Positions 33,020-34,866 of a stretch of 34,866 nucleotides of DNA are shown piece after piece. A program made the translations under genes and the position numbers. Within the stretch, counting starts at the first letter, position 1, and the number at the start of each line of letters is the position of its first letter. Under the pieces are notes generated by a model that ran no database searches, had not been told where the DNA came from, and saw only the letters and a program-made list of their open reading frames with translations. This DNA comes from Clostridia bacterium (GTDB lineage Bacteria > Bacillota > Clostridia > Christensenellales > Aristaeellaceae). The stretch lies in the NCBI GenBank assembly GCA_030526225.1, contig JAUNDF010000013.1:1-34866 (forward strand), in the 5' to 3' direction.

Positions 33020-33040
33020 TATATGCATCACGAGAGAGCG

Positions 33041-33068
33041 CTTCGCGGTGCTTCCCCCGCGAAGTTTT
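33041..33068 (+). other. leader hairpin before the C69 start
   Basis: CTTCGCGG and CCGCGAAG form a perfect 8-bp stem followed by only TTTT and then the AAGGCGG ribosome site. It may act as a weak attenuator or stabilise the mRNA. Confidence 0.5.
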
Positions 33069-33085
33069 GAAAGGCGGTATATGTT

Positions 33086-34627
33086 ATGAAAAAGCTTTTG
33101 ACCTCTGTTATGTCTCTGATGACGGCGCTGTCCCTGACCTTCGGTGCCTCCGCTTGCACAGCCATTTACGTGGGCGGCGATTATACCGAGAGTGGAAACC
33201 CCATCTTCTCCAGAATTGAGGACCTGTCCAACAGCTACAACAAGGTGTACAATGTGGTGCCCGCCGGTGTGCACAAGGCCGGCGAAGCATACGAGGGCTG
33301 CTACGGCTTCACCTACACCTTCACCCATGACAGCTACGGCTACAATGCCTTCCAGGATGACAACCTCTCCGGCACCTGCCCTGACTGTGACGGCACCCAC
33401 ACCCACACGCCTTATCAGGCCGCCGGTACCAACGAGATGGGCGTTTCCATGACGGCCACCGAAACCCTGGGCAACAACGAAGCCATCGACGCTGTTGACC
33501 CCATGAATTATGACACCGGCATCGAAGAGGCCGACATCACCACCGTGATTCTCTCCGAAGCCGCCACCGCCAAGGAAGGCGTGGAGCTGCTGACCAAGAT
33601 TTATGACGAGAAGGGCTGCCAGGGCGGCTCCGGCATCTTCATCGCCGACCAGAAGGAAATCTGGTACATCGAAAACACCACCGGTTCCCAGTATGTGGCT
33701 GTGAAGCTGAACAACGGCGTGTGCTTCCTGGAGCCCAACATGTCCGTTATCGGTCTTGTTGATTTGGACGACACCGACAACGTCATCGCCTCCAAGGACC
33801 TGATTGCCAAGGCCAAGGAAGCCGGCACCTTCGTGGGCAACGAAGAAGAGAATCAGATCGACTTCATGCAGTCCTATGAAACCGGCTATGTGGGCATCCG
33901 GATGATCAACGGCCTGAACTTTGTTACCGGCAGCAACTATGCCGAGGGTGATGTGAAGGCTGAGGACTATGTCATCTCCAACGTGGGCGAGGATGGCAGC
34001 ATCGTTCCCTTCGCCTCCAAGGTGGTCCCCGCCAAGAAGTTCACCGTCTCCGATGTGGCTGCTTATCAGTCCCTGCCCACCATCGGCACCCCCCGGAACC
34101 TGGAAACCCACATCTTCGAAATCAACCCCGATGCTGATGTAAAGGTCGGCGCTGTGGAATGGGTCAGCATGAACGACAACGCCTTCTCCCTGTTCGTGCC
34201 CTACTATCCCATGATGACCACCGATGTGTTTGATGCCTACAAGGTTGGCACCGAGCCCGCTGTGTTCACCGAAGAAAAGCCCGAAGAAGGCTTCTTCTAC
34301 CCCACCACCAGCAAGAAGAAGGTTGATGACGAATGGGTCACCGTTGAAGGCTACAAGACCCTGCCCGCCGGTTGGGAAACCAGCTACTACTGGACCTTCG
34401 ACGCCCTGAGCAACTACTGCGAATATGTCAACCCCGACTGCGCCGAGGAAGTCAAGGCCAAGCTGGCTGATGTTCAGGCTGAAATCGATGCCGAATTCCT
34501 GGTGATGAAGGCCTCCGTGGAAGATGGCACCGCCACCCCCGAAAGCCTGACCGCCGCTTCCAGCGCACTGGCTGAAAAGGCATTCACCGCCGCCGGAACC
34601 ATTCTGGCTGAGCAGATGAATAAGTAA
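33086..34627 (+). CDS. secreted C69 family dipeptidase (Ntn hydrolase, PepD-like)
   Basis: 513 residues. Residues 1-23 form a signal peptide ending GASA, followed directly by CTAIYVGGDYTESGNPI. In C69 enzymes the N-terminal Cys is the catalytic nucleophile, so signal peptidase cleavage would itself expose the active site. GTNEMGVSMTATET near 115-128 and GIFIADQKEIWYIE near 182-195 are family features. These enzymes release dipeptides. A short segment TCPDCDGTHTHTPY near 97-110 with two Cys and two His may bind metal. The C-terminus (about 445-513) is helical. The ATG 33081 runs into a stop after two codons, so ATG 33086 (AAGGCGG upstream) is the start. The gene is rich in high-expression codons such as AAG, GAA and CTG. 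Confidence 0.9.
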   Translation: MKKLLTSVMSLMTALSLTFGASACTAIYVGGDYTESGNPIFSRIEDLSNSYNKVYNVVPAGVHKAGEAYEGCYGFTYTFTHDSYGYNAFQDDNLSGTCPDCDGTHTHTPYQAAGTNEMGVSMTATETLGNNEAIDAVDPMNYDTGIEEADITTVILSEAATAKEGVELLTKIYDEKGCQGGSGIFIADQKEIWYIENTTGSQYVAVKLNNGVCFLEPNMSVIGLVDLDDTDNVIASKDLIAKAKEAGTFVGNEEENQIDFMQSYETGYVGIRMINGLNFVTGSNYAEGDVKAEDYVISNVGEDGSIVPFASKVVPAKKFTVSDVAAYQSLPTIGTPRNLETHIFEINPDADVKVGAVEWVSMNDNAFSLFVPYYPMMTTDVFDAYKVGTEPAVFTEEKPEEGFFYPTTSKKKVDDEWVTVEGYKTLPAGWETSYYWTFDALSNYCEYVNPDCAEEVKAKLADVQAEIDAEFLVMKASVEDGTATPESLTAASSALAEKAFTAAGTILAEQMNK

Positions 34628-34641
34628 TCAATAAAACAAAG

Positions 34642-34678
34642 CGCATCTCCTGCAGAATATGGCAGGGGATGCGTTTTT
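34642..34678 (+). terminator. terminator of the C69 peptidase gene
   Basis: CGCATCTCCTGC pairs with GCAGGGGATGCG (12 bp, one G-U) around an eight-base loop, followed by TTTTT. Confidence 0.92.
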
Positions 34679-34713
34679 GGTTTTGTGATGATATGCGGAA
34701 TGAATGTTGCCGG

Positions 34714-34826
34714 AAACCCTCTCAGTCTTCGCTTTGCTCAGACAGCTCTCCCAAAGGGCGAGCCTTTATTTTTGCTCGACTAACTAAAAAAGGCTCCCCC
34801 GCTGGGGGAGCTCAGACCGCTGACAA
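34714..34826. repeat. REP/MITE-like palindromic element
   Basis: The segment carries CCTCTCAGTC, then GACAGCTCTCCCAAAGGGCGAGCC, written here as its parts GACAGCTCTCCC and AAAGGGCGAGCC, and in the other half AAAGGCTCCCCC-GCTGGGGGAGC. The latter forms an 8-bp hairpin (34791-34809). Elements of this look (CTCTCAGTC ... GACAGCTCCCCC ... GGGGGAGC) are, from memory, scattered in gut Clostridia genomes. No gene is inside it. Confidence 0.55.
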
Positions 34827-34858
34827 AGAGACTTGGTCAAAAACCAGGTCTCTTTTTT
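34827..34858 (+). terminator. strong hairpin with T-run at the window end
   Basis: AGAGACTTGGT pairs with ACCAGGTCTCT (11 bp, one G-U) around CAAAA, followed by TTTTTT. No gene lies between it and the previous terminator, so it either serves as a back-up or belongs to the repeat element. Confidence 0.8.
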
Positions 34859-34866
34859 GCGCAAAA

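Overview
The window is a piece of a moderately GC-rich, low-intron bacterial chromosome that looks like a Clostridia-class member of the Bacillota, probably a gut-type anaerobe. The signs are a sortase-anchored surface protein, an IreB-family protein, a Gram-positive style diguanylate cyclase, strong sigma-A promoters with 17-bp spacers, AGGAGG ribosome sites and many intrinsic terminators. I cannot name the genus. No tRNA, rRNA, CRISPR array, phage gene or transposase was seen.

Layout. 1-86: tail of a short-chain dehydrogenase. 206-6583 (-): a giant secreted protein with beta-helix, lipase-like and beta-repeat regions and an LPxTG-type anchor. 6784-8436 (-): acetolactate synthase. 8785-11948 (+): polar amino acid ABC importer (ATPase, binding protein, two permeases). 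12003-13814 (-): V4R sensor plus GGDEF cyclase. 13993-15591 (-): M20 amidohydrolase and a DUF1294 protein. 15724-16749 (+): threonine-aldolase-like enzyme. 16793-17701 (-): EamA transporter. 17777-20804 (-): methionine importer MetI, MetN, MetQ with a Met/Cys-rich leader peptide in front. 20916-22373 (-): zinc-type binding protein and an unknown gene. 22769-24106 (+): dnaA with a candidate regulatory/origin region. 24158-25843 (-): L,D-transpeptidase. 26005-29288 (+): three-gene envelope glycan unit. 29396-29656 (+): IreB. 29785-32739 (+): polytopic glycosyltransferase-like protein and a MATE exporter. 33086-34627 (+): secreted C69 dipeptidase, then terminators and a palindromic repeat.

Three observations stand out. 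(1) Three otherwise intact genes (surface protein, amino acid permease, GGDEF cyclase) each contain one in-frame TAG, and coding continues in the same frame on both sides. None of the 28 genes whose ends are visible stops with TAG (18 TAA, 10 TGA). This fits UAG being read as an amino acid, although chance nonsense mutations or sequence errors are not excluded. In the permease, the neighbouring paralogue has Glu at the TAG position. (2) The MetQ-like binding protein is circularly permuted: the half that normally comes second comes first, directly after the signal peptide. (3) The metQ-metN-metI unit is preceded by a strong promoter, a 35-codon ORF with 9 Met and 4 Cys, and a strong intrinsic terminator, which is the layout of a leader-peptide attenuator.

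The genes are mainly nutrient uptake (amino acids, methionine, zinc), amino acid and peptide processing, and building or remodelling the cell envelope, with one c-di-GMP sensing module and the replication initiator in the middle.
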